From NCBI GenBank assembly GCA_013329175.1, contig DUKR01000097.1, positions 1-5,566 of the forward strand: a stretch of DNA of 5,566 nt, given 5' to 3'. The notes under the pieces are model-generated. The model saw only the letters and a list, made by a program, of their open reading frames with translations, did not search any database and was not told the origin of the DNA. The position numbers and the translations under genes were made by a program. This DNA comes from Candidatus Woesearchaeota archaeon (GTDB taxonomy: Archaea; Nanobdellota; Nanobdellia; Woesearchaeales; UBA11716). Of the stretch, positions 1-5,251 are shown one piece after another. Position 1 is the first letter of the stretch; every line of letters begins with the position of its first letter.

Positions 1-361
1 TTTATTTTGGGAGTATGTTATTTATTTTTTTGATGAAGCCGATTTCTAGTGTCAACCAAATACTTAAGTGAAATTCCGCGTTTCCACTTGAAGCAAAGGC
101 AATTTATCTCAGCCGCTCATTGCCGACAGCTTATTTGCCAAAAGCGACACTACTGTTCTTTCTCCTCCTGCCTGCGGCGAAATTGATGACAATAATTCCG
201 TCGTGCCCTTGGCATCGGCGGGTTACGGCCCCCTCTGCGTTGCACTTGAGAGGGAGTCAACACCCACCTGAGTCTAATGTTGTCCGAAATATTGCTCGGC
301 GACCTTTGCTGTTCACTGATAAGTATGGATAATTCCGCATAGAATTTCCATGCCACAACGG
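1..361. other. Intergenic region, no convincing gene
   Basis: About 360 bases before the dph2 promoter. The first 32 bases are T-rich and could be the terminator of a gene to the left. Open frames of 68-70 codons exist on both strands around 120-356, but they overlap each other, resemble no family I know, and use CGN arginine codons where the neighbouring real genes often use AGG/AGA. I see no tRNA, rRNA or CRISPR pattern. A degraded gene or an unrecognised RNA is possible. Confidence 0.5.
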
Positions 362-368
362 TTTTAAA
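362..368 (+). promoter_or_regulatory. TATA box of dph2
   Basis: TTTTAAA centred about 28 bases before the ATG at 393. This matches the usual archaeal distance from TATA box to transcription start (about 26-27 bases), so transcription should begin at or next to that ATG. It supports a leaderless message starting at 393 rather than the upstream in-frame ATG at 372. Confidence 0.6.
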
Positions 369-392
369 GCGATGCTGGTTTCTCCTCTTATT

Positions 393-665
393 ATGCCATC
401 GTATGATCTAGAGCTTGAGAAGGCCATTGCTTGCGTGAAGGAGAAAGGCTATAAGACTGTGCTCATCCAGTTGCCTGACGGGCTCAAGCCAAGAGCAAAG
501 GAAATAGTTGATGCCCTCAGAAAGGAGACGGGAGCAGAGGTATTGGTGTGGCTTGGCGCCTGCTATGGGGCGTGTGACATTCCACATGGGCTTTCGCAGC
601 TAGGCGTTGAACTGCTGGTGCAGTGGGGGCATAACGTATTTCGGAAGAAATCAACAGGATGGTAG
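393..665 (+). CDS. dph2: Dph2, N-terminal part (ended by in-frame TAG)
   Basis: First 90 residues of 2-(3-amino-3-carboxypropyl)histidine synthase, the radical-SAM-like [4Fe-4S] enzyme that moves the aminocarboxypropyl group of SAM to the target histidine of elongation factor 2, the first step of diphthamide synthesis. The family pattern is clear: IQLPDGLK at residues 25-32, CYGACD at 57-62 with the likely cluster cysteine C61 in the first domain, then a strand ending LLVQWGH. The reading frame stops at TAG 663-665 and resumes without a shift at ATG 666 with the rest of the enzyme, so one nonsense codon separates the parts. ATG 393 is preferred to ATG 372 because of the TATA spacing. Alone, this piece lacks two of the three cluster cysteines. 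It could be a disrupted gene, a natural split gene or a sequence error. Confidence 0.85.
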   Translation: MPSYDLELEKAIACVKEKGYKTVLIQLPDGLKPRAKEIVDALRKETGAEVLVWLGACYGACDIPHGLSQLGVELLVQWGHNVFRKKSTGW

Positions 666-1409
666 ATGATGGAAGTCATGTTTATTGATGCAAAGACCAA
701 GGAAGAAAAGATTATCCTTGATTCGGGTACTGTTGACTATTGCAAAAAATACAAGGTAATCGCTGTGTATGCTGCAGTACAGTTCGCTTCTCAACTCCCT
801 ACTGCCGTTTCGCAATTGGCTGAAGCAGGCATTGAGGTCATCACATCGCAGCCTGACAGGACAAGCAGGGAGTTCCAGATTCTGGGATGCGATACATTCC
901 ATCCTGGGCTTCGTCTTGCCAGGGACCCTGATGCCTATCTGTATGTTGGCGATGGCCTTTTTCATCCCCGCGCACTGGCTCTGGCGCAGAAAGATGCAGA
1001 CAGGTTCAGGGAAATCATCAGGTACGACCCGTTTGCAAAGCAGCATTTCATCCTTGATGAATCTGACGTCAGGGCCATCCTGAGATCATATAAGGGGAAT
1101 CTGATGGCATTCCTTGCTGCTACAAACATCGGCGTGATTGTGACGACAAAGTCAGGCCAACAGCAGTTTGTACCTGGCAAAGAGCTTGCGAAGAGGTATC
1201 CTGAGAAGTCGGTGTATTATTTTGCCGAGAACACGATTGATTTCTCAAGGCTGGAGGATTTTCCTTTTATCGAGGTGTGGGTGAATACCGCATGCCCAAG
1301 GATTGGGTATGACGATGCAACTGAAAGGAGAATAGCTATGGTGAATCTTAACGATGCCATGCAGGCAAAAGAGCTGCTTTCCAGCAAGAACCTGCTCACG
1401 AAAGAATAG
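666..1409 (+). CDS. dph2: Dph2, C-terminal part
   Basis: The remaining 247 residues of the EF2 diphthamide-synthesis enzyme, in the same frame as the upstream piece. It carries the second and third cluster cysteines: C75 in QILGCDTFHPG and C210 in NTACPRIGYDD, with GDGLFHP between them. Joined through one residue at the TAG, the cysteines fall at 61, 166 and 301 of a 338-residue protein. From memory the Pyrococcus horikoshii enzyme has C59, C163 and C287 in about 340 residues. The first interval is therefore almost identical, so nothing seems missing at the break. ATG 666 directly follows the TAG and has an AGGA motif at 656-659, so the piece could be translated by reinitiation. If made separately it would have to pair with the N-terminal piece to bind the cluster. 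Its own stop is also TAG. Confidence 0.85.
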   Translation: MMEVMFIDAKTKEEKIILDSGTVDYCKKYKVIAVYAAVQFASQLPTAVSQLAEAGIEVITSQPDRTSREFQILGCDTFHPGLRLARDPDAYLYVGDGLFHPRALALAQKDADRFREIIRYDPFAKQHFILDESDVRAILRSYKGNLMAFLAATNIGVIVTTKSGQQQFVPGKELAKRYPEKSVYYFAENTIDFSRLEDFPFIEVWVNTACPRIGYDDATERRIAMVNLNDAMQAKELLSSKNLLTKE

Positions 1410-1410
1410 C

Positions 1411-1415
1411 TTTTT
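1411..1415 (+). terminator. Short T-run after dph2
   Basis: TTTTT begins two bases after the dph2 stop, in the 23-base gap before the convergent pcm gene. Archaeal termination often uses T-runs without a hairpin. It is short, so support is modest. Confidence 0.35.
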
Positions 1416-1432
1416 CCCTCCGCCCTTTTAGC

Positions 1433-2095
1433 CTACTCCATGAATCCATACCTGCCGTACATGGGAGTAAATACATAGGGGCCTAAGAAGTCAAGGGACA
1501 ATGAGCCGTCCTCTCTCTTTATGCCGCGGACCATGTCCTGCTGCATAGCATCGCCTATCGGACCTATGATGATGCCGCCTGTCTTGAGCTGTGCGATAAG
1601 CTCTTTGGGAAATTCCCTCGCTGCTGCAGTCAGGATTATCTTGTCAAACTCTGCGCCTGGCCTTCCTCTTGAACCATCTTCCTCACTGATGTGGATGTTA
1701 TGCAGGCCCGCCTTCATTATGTTGGTTCTGGCAAATTCGACAAGCTCAGGGATGACTTCTGTCGTGGTGACTGAGCCTTCAATGCCTGCAAGATAGCCTA
1801 GTATTGCTGCCTGGTAGCCTGAGCCTGTGCCTATCTCATAGATGATATCGCCTGGCTCTATCTCAAGAGCGCGGGTCATAATCATCACGGTTGTGGGCTG
1901 GGAGATTGTCTTTCCCCTCAGGAGAGGCAATGGCTGGTCATCGTAAGCCATACCCGCAAGATTCTTAGGCACAAAGTGCTCCCTCTTGATGTTTCTGAAC
2001 GCAGAAAGCTCGCGCTCAGGCATCCCCTGATGGCTTTTCCAGAATGCTATCAGGCGCTCCTGCTTCTCCTGAAGCGCTTCACCATCCATGACCAT
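1433..2095 (-). CDS. pcm: Protein-L-isoaspartate O-methyltransferase
   Basis: A cytosolic SAM-dependent enzyme that methylates L-isoaspartyl residues in aged proteins and so starts their repair. The whole family pattern is present (numbering from ATG 2095): REHFVP at 38-43, AYDDQPLPL at 50-58, the signature GKTISQPTTV at 61-70, and the SAM-binding glycine motif YEIGTGSGYQAAIL at 86-99. Later come TTEVIPEL at 111-118, DKIILTAAA at 151-159 and GGIIIGPIG at 173-181. The 220 residues match the usual 200-220. Starts at GTG 2107, ATG 2095 and ATG 2089 are all in frame. I chose 2095 because a GAGAGGTG ribosome-binding motif lies about nine bases before it, although GTG 2107 has a similar motif. It converges with dph2 and diverges from the DUF357 gene. 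The stop is TAG. Confidence 0.95.
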   Translation of the reverse strand: MVMDGEALQEKQERLIAFWKSHQGMPERELSAFRNIKREHFVPKNLAGMAYDDQPLPLLRGKTISQPTTVMIMTRALEIEPGDIIYEIGTGSGYQAAILGYLAGIEGSVTTTEVIPELVEFARTNIMKAGLHNIHISEEDGSRGRPGAEFDKIILTAAAREFPKELIAQLKTGGIIIGPIGDAMQQDMVRGIKREDGSLSLDFLGPYVFTPMYGRYGFME

Positions 2096-2143
2096 GCCGC
2101 TCTGCACCTCTCTTCACCTCACCTTCATATCAATAGGTAGTTG

Positions 2144-2151
2144 TTTATAAG
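2144..2151 (-). promoter_or_regulatory. TATA box of pcm
   Basis: On the minus strand this reads CTTATAAA, preceded by GAAAGG, a purine-rich BRE-like stretch. Transcription should start near 2120, leaving a short leader that contains GAGGTGA and GAGAGGTG motifs. pcm is thus one of the few genes here with a true leader and ribosome-binding sites. Confidence 0.55.
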
Positions 2152-2190
2152 CCTTTCTTCACAAAATTTTGTGCCTTCACAAAGCTGGCA

Positions 2191-2200
2191 ATATTTTTAA
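2191..2200 (+). promoter_or_regulatory. TATA box of the DUF357 gene
   Basis: ATATTTTTAA centred about 28 bases before ATG 2224, the spacing expected of a leaderless archaeal message. The GGAGGG just downstream (2201-2206) lies too far from the ATG, and probably upstream of the transcription start, so it is unlikely to act as a ribosome-binding site. Confidence 0.55.
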
Positions 2201-2223
2201 GGAGGGATACACCCGCTTTCGCC

Positions 2224-2517
2224 ATGCAGAGCAGCATGGTGACTCCCGAGAGGCTTGCAAAGTACTTTGAGGTGACTGGAAAGGCTCTTGCCAAAGTGAA
2301 GATTGCAACTGAGCAGAAGATTGAATGGAATAGGTCTGCTGAGGACTTTCTTGATATGGCACGGCGATACTATGCTGATGCAAGGCATTTCTCAGAGAAA
2401 GGCGATAAGGTTTTAGCGTTTGCTGCGCTCAATTATGCGCACGGATGGCTTGATGCAGGAGCACGCCTAGGATTGTTTGACGTAGGGCATGACTCTGAAC
2501 TGTTTACTGTTGACTAA
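2224..2517 (+). CDS. DUF357 family protein
   Basis: A 97-residue, mostly helical cytosolic protein of the archaeal DUF357 family, whose function is not established. The family core is visible from about residue 40 to the end: DFLDMARRYYADARHF, then EKGDKVLAFAALNYAHGWLDAGARLGLFDV. The length and the tail ending LFTVD are typical of complete members as I recall them. The alanine/tyrosine-rich helices with acidic and basic faces suggest a helical hairpin. No catalytic motif is visible. ATG 2224 is favoured because it sits at the position predicted for a leaderless start. A second in-frame ATG lies at 2236. It diverges from pcm and converges with the tiny eL41 gene. The stop is TAA. Family assignment is confident; role unknown. 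Confidence 0.88.
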   Translation: MQSSMVTPERLAKYFEVTGKALAKVKIATEQKIEWNRSAEDFLDMARRYYADARHFSEKGDKVLAFAALNYAHGWLDAGARLGLFDVGHDSELFTVD

Positions 2518-2562
2518 AGCCTGTGCTTCTTACCAGCCTATAAGAATTAGATGTCCCAGAGC

Positions 2563-2567
2563 AAAAA
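2563..2567 (-). terminator. T-run after the eL41 gene
   Basis: On the minus strand TTTTT directly follows the TGA stop of the 33-codon gene, as expected for a simple archaeal T-run terminator. Confidence 0.35.
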
Positions 2568-2669
2568 TCATTTCCTCTGCCTTCGGGCTTTCTCTTTCTT
2601 CATGCGCTTTCGCTGCCACTTCCAACGCATCTGGCCCTTCTTCTTCCAACGCCGAGAACTTCGCTTCAT
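2568..2669 (-). CDS. rpl41e: 50S ribosomal protein L41e (eL41)
   Basis: A 33-residue, extremely basic peptide that I read as ribosomal protein eL41, a single helix that threads into rRNA at the subunit interface. It starts MKRSSRRWKKKGQMRWKW and continues as an almost unbroken Lys/Arg helix ending RRQRK. The RKWKKKGRMRWKW pattern is the hallmark of archaeal L41e as I recall it, and the usual length is 25-40 residues. The gene falls below common ORF cut-offs. Support as a real gene comes from a TATA box (2696-2703) about 30 bases upstream and a T-run directly after the stop. ATG 2669 would be leaderless or have a leader of only a few bases. It lies downstream of pac2 on the same strand and converges with the DUF357 gene. 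The stop is TGA. Confidence 0.88.
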   Translation of the reverse strand: MKRSSRRWKKKGQMRWKWQRKRMKKEKARRQRK

Positions 2670-2695
2670 CCGCTGTGCAAGGATTTATGTTTGGT

Positions 2696-2703
2696 TTTTA
2701 AAG
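2696..2703 (-). promoter_or_regulatory. TATA box of the eL41 gene
   Basis: On the minus strand this reads CTTTAAAA, about 30 bases before ATG 2669, predicting a transcription start near 2672. It lies in the short gap between the pac2 stop and the eL41 start, so eL41 can be transcribed independently of the operon upstream. Confidence 0.55.
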
Positions 2704-2714
2704 CTTTGGATTGG

Positions 2715-3494
2715 CTATCCGATGTAGCTCGTCTCCCTGCTCATGACCTTCTGCATCTTGGCCGAGGATATTGCTTCCTGCACCTCTTCAGCCTTTTTTG
2801 CAGTCTCTTCCTCAACGCCCTTGAGTTTCTCCTCTATAGCTTTTTCGTTAATCCCTAAAGAGAACTGCGCATTGAGCGCCTTGATAAGCTCTTTTGCGCC
2901 TGGCGTTCCCAGATAGGCAGGATGGGCATAGGTTTCAGCAAGCAGGCAGACAGCATCAAGGCAGTGGTGCTTTGCTAGACCCATAAGAAGGCCAGTGACG
3001 CCAAGTATTGGCCCTACTACGCCATGGACATCTTTACACACAGTTTCGGCAGTTATCCGCTGCACTGCCGCTTTTGTGTTGCCTGTGCAGAAGAGCCTGG
3101 GCTTTTTTGGCTCATCAATCAATCCTATGCCGCCAAGGGTTATGATGAGGCCAGCCTTCTCCCGTGCAAGGAGATTTAACAACTCTTCACAGAAGTCATA
3201 GGTTGATTCCTCGTCAGCAGGCTGGATGTCGCCAGTCAAAAAGAGGAAATCCTTTCCTGCGGCGTTTGCGTACATGAGCTTTATTTCAGGAAGGTCAATC
3301 AGGCTTTTGTCATTGACAAAGACGACCGGAGGGAAACGCTTTGAGGTGATGGTTGCAACTGCCACTGCTCCAAGCTCTTCAACAAGGAAGTCAGCAGCAA
3401 GCTTTCCAACGCCCCCAATCCCAGGCAGGCCCTCGATGAGGACAGGGCTCTTTAGCTTAGGCTGCTTCTTTTCTGGAGTTATGACAATGCTCAT
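2715..3494 (-). CDS. PAC2-family proteasome assembly chaperone
   Basis: A 259-residue protein of the PAC2 superfamily (archaeal PbaA/PbaB-like, COG2047/COG1938 type). Archaeal members of this family are implicated in proteasome assembly. The N-terminal hallmark is EGLPGIGGVGKLAADFLVEEL at 21-41. It is followed by hydrophobic strands (LFLTGD near 84-89), LIITLGGIG at 116-124, and GPILGVTGLLMGLA with LLAETYAHPAYLG at about 161-196. A charged helix, probably coiled coil, spans about 216-247, and the tail ends TSYIG. The tyrosine sits third from the end, close to but not exactly the HbYX motif used to dock on the proteasome alpha ring. It is last in the rps27e-aif2a-nop10-pac2 operon. Its ATG overlaps the nop10 stop (ATGA), with an AGGA motif five bases before. 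The stop is TAG. Confidence 0.9.
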   Translation of the reverse strand: MSIVITPEKKQPKLKSPVLIEGLPGIGGVGKLAADFLVEELGAVAVATITSKRFPPVVFVNDKSLIDLPEIKLMYANAAGKDFLFLTGDIQPADEESTYDFCEELLNLLAREKAGLIITLGGIGLIDEPKKPRLFCTGNTKAAVQRITAETVCKDVHGVVGPILGVTGLLMGLAKHHCLDAVCLLAETYAHPAYLGTPGAKELIKALNAQFSLGINEKAIEEKLKGVEEETAKKAEEVQEAISSAKMQKVMSRETSYIG

Positions 3495-3649
3495 AGCAAT
3501 CCTTTTGCTCTTCGCTCCTGCTCTTTTGCAATTCTCGTGTAGGAGGCATACCTGTCATCAAGGCTGAATTTTGGGGGTTTAGGTGATGCTGCGCCCTCTT
3601 CTTCTCTTAAAGTGTAGGTGCCGTCTTTGCGCCTGAGGATGTGTTTCAT
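3491..3649 (-). CDS. nop10: Nop10, H/ACA RNP protein lacking zinc cysteines
   Basis: A 52-residue Nop10 homologue, the small subunit that holds Cbf5 and L7Ae on H/ACA guide RNA for pseudouridylation of rRNA. It starts MKHILRRKDGTYTLREE and has the conserved linker PKPPKFSLDDRYASYTR at about 23-39, followed by a basic C-terminal helix. Archaeal Nop10 normally carries a C4 zinc ribbon (CPKCG...CPVCG) between these parts. Here there is no cysteine at all and the loop is shortened, more like the eukaryotic protein. It sits 45 bases after aif2a and overlaps pac2 by ATGA, the usual archaeal order. No clear ribosome-binding site is visible before ATG 3649. The stop is TGA. It is short enough to be missed by length-filtered gene finding. 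Confidence 0.9.
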   Translation of the reverse strand: MKHILRRKDGTYTLREEEGAASPKPPKFSLDDRYASYTRIAKEQERRAKGLL

Positions 3650-3694
3650 AATTGGATTGCAAGAGAATTCTTTCTTGATTCACACTTCCTTAAG

Positions 3695-4477
3695 TTATGC
3701 TTCCTGCTTTGCAAACTTGAAGGCAGCCCCTTTCCTGTCAAGATAGGACTCGACAGCGCTGACAGCAGAGTCAAGAATCTTCTGGCTCTGCTTGACATCG
3801 TTTGTGACAACGGTTATCTTGTAGCGGCCTCCTCCCTCATAGCGCAATGCTATGCAGCTTTCATCTACCTTCTTTGCCTCTGCAAGGGCCTCCTTTATGG
3901 TGACAACCCCGTTTTTCTCATAGGTAGTTATGGTGAACGTGCCTTTGAGTTCGGCAACCGTCTCCTTGATGCGCTGGTTTATGACTTCTGTCAACTCATC
4001 GGCAAGCTTCTTGTCAACCCCAAGAGACTCAAGCTTCATGCCCTCTCTTGCCACGTCATGAAAGCACGGGTAGAGGGCATCGTATTCCTTTGCAACCTTG
4101 TCAACGACCTCGTCATAGAGCTTCTCGACAGGCATCTTCCGCTGCTTTGCGACTAGGCCAACGATGGACTCAGCAAGCTGCTCCTGCTTCATCTCTGAGA
4201 CCTTCTGCCTGCGCTGGTTCTCGTTGACTCGGCGAAGGGAAAGGTCAATGTGGCCCTTCTCCTGGTCAATGCGTATGACCTTGCAGACAATCTTCTTGCC
4301 CTCAGAGACATAGTCGCGCAGGTTCCTAATCCTGCCTGGCGAGACTTCTGATATGTGGACCAAACCTGCCTTGTTGTATTCGTCAAGGCTGACAAAGACA
4401 GAATGGAAGTGGATGTTGGTGATGGTGCAGAGAACGATGTCACCCTCTTCAGGCATGCCGGTCTTGAGGTAGAGCAT
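3695..4477 (-). CDS. aif2a: Translation initiation factor aIF2 subunit alpha
   Basis: The 260-residue alpha subunit of aIF2, which with beta and gamma brings initiator Met-tRNA to the small ribosomal subunit. An S1-type OB fold covers about residues 10-84 (PEEGDIVLCTI, then GLVHISEVS and GHIDLSLRRV). A helical domain spans about 90-170, and an alpha/beta domain from about 175 contains TITTYEKNGVVTIKEAL and GGGRYKITV. The loop SEVSPGRIRN at 43-52 matches the region of the regulatory Ser51 in eukaryotic eIF2-alpha, with S46 at that place. The start at ATG 4477 follows the rps27e stop with no gap, and a GGAGG motif about 12 bases upstream lies inside rps27e. An internal ATG at residue 8 is possible but would trim the usual N-terminus. 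The stop is TAA. Confidence 0.96.
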   Translation of the reverse strand: MLYLKTGMPEEGDIVLCTITNIHFHSVFVSLDEYNKAGLVHISEVSPGRIRNLRDYVSEGKKIVCKVIRIDQEKGHIDLSLRRVNENQRRQKVSEMKQEQLAESIVGLVAKQRKMPVEKLYDEVVDKVAKEYDALYPCFHDVAREGMKLESLGVDKKLADELTEVINQRIKETVAELKGTFTITTYEKNGVVTIKEALAEAKKVDESCIALRYEGGGRYKITVVTNDVKQSQKILDSAVSAVESYLDRKGAAFKFAKQEA

Positions 4478-4657
4478 TTACTCAAGAACCTCCAGAATGC
4501 GCGCCTTGACCTTGCTTTTTCCTCCCGTGGGCTCAACAAGGGTCTTGCCGCAGACAAGGCAATGGACGACTTTTGCTGCTTTCCCGAATGTGATCTGCTC
4601 GTTCTTGCATTTTGGGCATCGTACCTTGATGAATTTTGACGTAGGTTCTGCTTTCAT
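4478..4657 (-). CDS. rps27e: 30S ribosomal protein S27e (eS27)
   Basis: A 59-residue zinc-ribbon protein of the small ribosomal subunit. It starts MKAEPTSKFIKVRCPKCKNE and has the four zinc ligands C14, C17, C33 and C36 (CPKC then CLVC). These are followed by GKTLVEPTGGKSKVKA and a short final helix IEVLE-like tail (ILEVLE), all typical of archaeal eS27, and the length is normal. It is the first gene of the operon. Its TAA is directly followed by the ATG of aif2a, which implies coupled translation. A TATA box at 4699-4705 predicts a leader of about 18 bases holding AAGGAG, about 13 bases from the ATG. In many archaea the gene for eL42 (L44e) precedes this one; it is absent here. Confidence 0.95.
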   Translation of the reverse strand: MKAEPTSKFIKVRCPKCKNEQITFGKAAKVVHCLVCGKTLVEPTGGKSKVKARILEVLE

Positions 4658-4698
4658 GGTTGGTTATGGTCTCCTTGCTCTCGAGAAATCGGAGGGGG

Positions 4699-4705
4699 TT
4701 TAAAA
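4699..4705 (-). promoter_or_regulatory. TATA box of the rps27e operon
   Basis: On the minus strand TTTTAAA, centred about 45 bases before ATG 4657, placing the transcription start near 4675. The predicted leader begins with AGGAG. This would drive rps27e, aif2a, nop10 and pac2 as one unit. Confidence 0.55.
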
Positions 4706-4764
4706 GGGTTGCGCAAGGCTCATGAGAGCAGGGGCCATCTGGAGGATTCGGGGGGGCAATTGCA

Positions 4765-5127
4765 TTATCCCAAAGCCATAATGCCGTAGGCAAGCCCCAG
4801 AGCGCCTATCGCTATGACCGAGAGCGAATGCCATGGCTGGGAGAGCTGGATGAATGCAGGCAGGAAATGAGCGAAAAAGGGAAGAATGCCTCCACCGATA
4901 GTCAGGACTGCAATGACAATGATTACAAACCTCTCAACGCCGAAAATCATCTGGTTCATGAAGCCGTAGGCTAATCCGATGGCTCCAATGATTGATATCA
5001 CTATGCTGTAGCCGATGCCTGAGGTTGGGATTACTTTGGGAAGGATGCCCAAGCCTGCATCGCCTAAAAAGGGAAGGATGCCCGCAAGCAGGATGAGCAG
5101 GCTGAGGAAGGTCACCATGATTTTCAT
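4765..5127 (-). CDS. Small membrane protein with internal duplication
   Basis: A 120-residue very hydrophobic protein with about four membrane helices (roughly residues 4-21, 40-57, 66-84 and 101-118). I do not recognise a named family. It consists of two similar halves: ILPF at 17-20 and again at 81-84, then GAIGLAYGFM at 48-57 and GALGLAYGIM at 108-117, each at the end of a helix. The loops between hold prolines and few charges, and there is no catalytic or metal-binding pattern. ATG 5127 is chosen because a TATA box at 5155-5162 places transcription start only about 4-5 bases upstream. An in-frame TTG at 5133 is an alternative. It reads toward the rps27e promoter and has its own promoter. 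The stop is TAA. A structural or transport role cannot be decided. Confidence 0.75.
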   Translation of the reverse strand: MKIMVTFLSLLILLAGILPFLGDAGLGILPKVIPTSGIGYSIVISIIGAIGLAYGFMNQMIFGVERFVIIVIAVLTIGGGILPFFAHFLPAFIQLSQPWHSLSVIAIGALGLAYGIMALG

Positions 5128-5154
5128 GTGCAATCATCACTTTTGGCGGAGTAA

Positions 5155-5162
5155 TTTATAAA
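5155..5162 (-). promoter_or_regulatory. TATA box of the membrane-protein gene
   Basis: On the minus strand TTTATAAA, preceded by GAAATC, a BRE-like stretch. It is centred about 31 bases before ATG 5127 and is one of the best TATA matches in the window. It lies beside the inverted repeats at 5169-5239. Confidence 0.6.
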
Positions 5163-5168
5163 GATTTC

Positions 5169-5239
5169 TTATGGCCGCGGAAAGCAGGCTCTAATGGCCC
5201 TTCTGGCCATAAATCACACCGATATAAATCTGCCTGCTT
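5169..5239. repeat. Interlocked inverted repeats between divergent promoters
   Basis: Three perfect pairings are visible: TTATGGCC (5169-5176) with GGCCATAA (5205-5212); ATGGCC (5194-5199) with the same GGCCAT (5205-5210) across a five-base loop; and AAGCAGGC (5182-5189) with GCCTGCTT (5232-5239). The first and second pairings exclude each other. The first and third interlock and could only coexist as a pseudoknot in RNA. In DNA they could be binding sites between the minus TATA at 5155 and the plus TATA at 5221. Confidence 0.5.
5221..5229 (+). promoter_or_regulatory. Possible TATA box facing right
   Basis: GATATAAAT on the plus strand predicts a start near 5252, where an 8-base stem arm (CGGTGATG) begins. 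No good plus-strand protein gene follows, so if active it would drive an RNA gene. Confidence 0.35.
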
Positions 5240-5251
5240 CGCTCGTTTTGC

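Noticed and set aside
120..356. Overlapping 68-70 codon frames on both strands
   Set aside because: They overlap each other, show no family pattern, and their arginine codons differ from those of the real genes nearby.
651..1046. Minus-strand open frame of 131 codons
   Set aside because: It is the antisense shadow of the C-terminal dph2 part, which carries conserved family motifs.
3641..4156. Plus-strand open frame of 171 codons
   Set aside because: It lies opposite aif2a, which matches its family over its whole length; the plus frame is leucine/cysteine-rich and resembles nothing known.
4189..4557. Minus-strand open frame of 122 codons across the rps27e-aif2a junction
   Set aside because: It is a frame-shifted shadow of two clear genes and has a serine/arginine-rich composition typical of wrong-frame translation.
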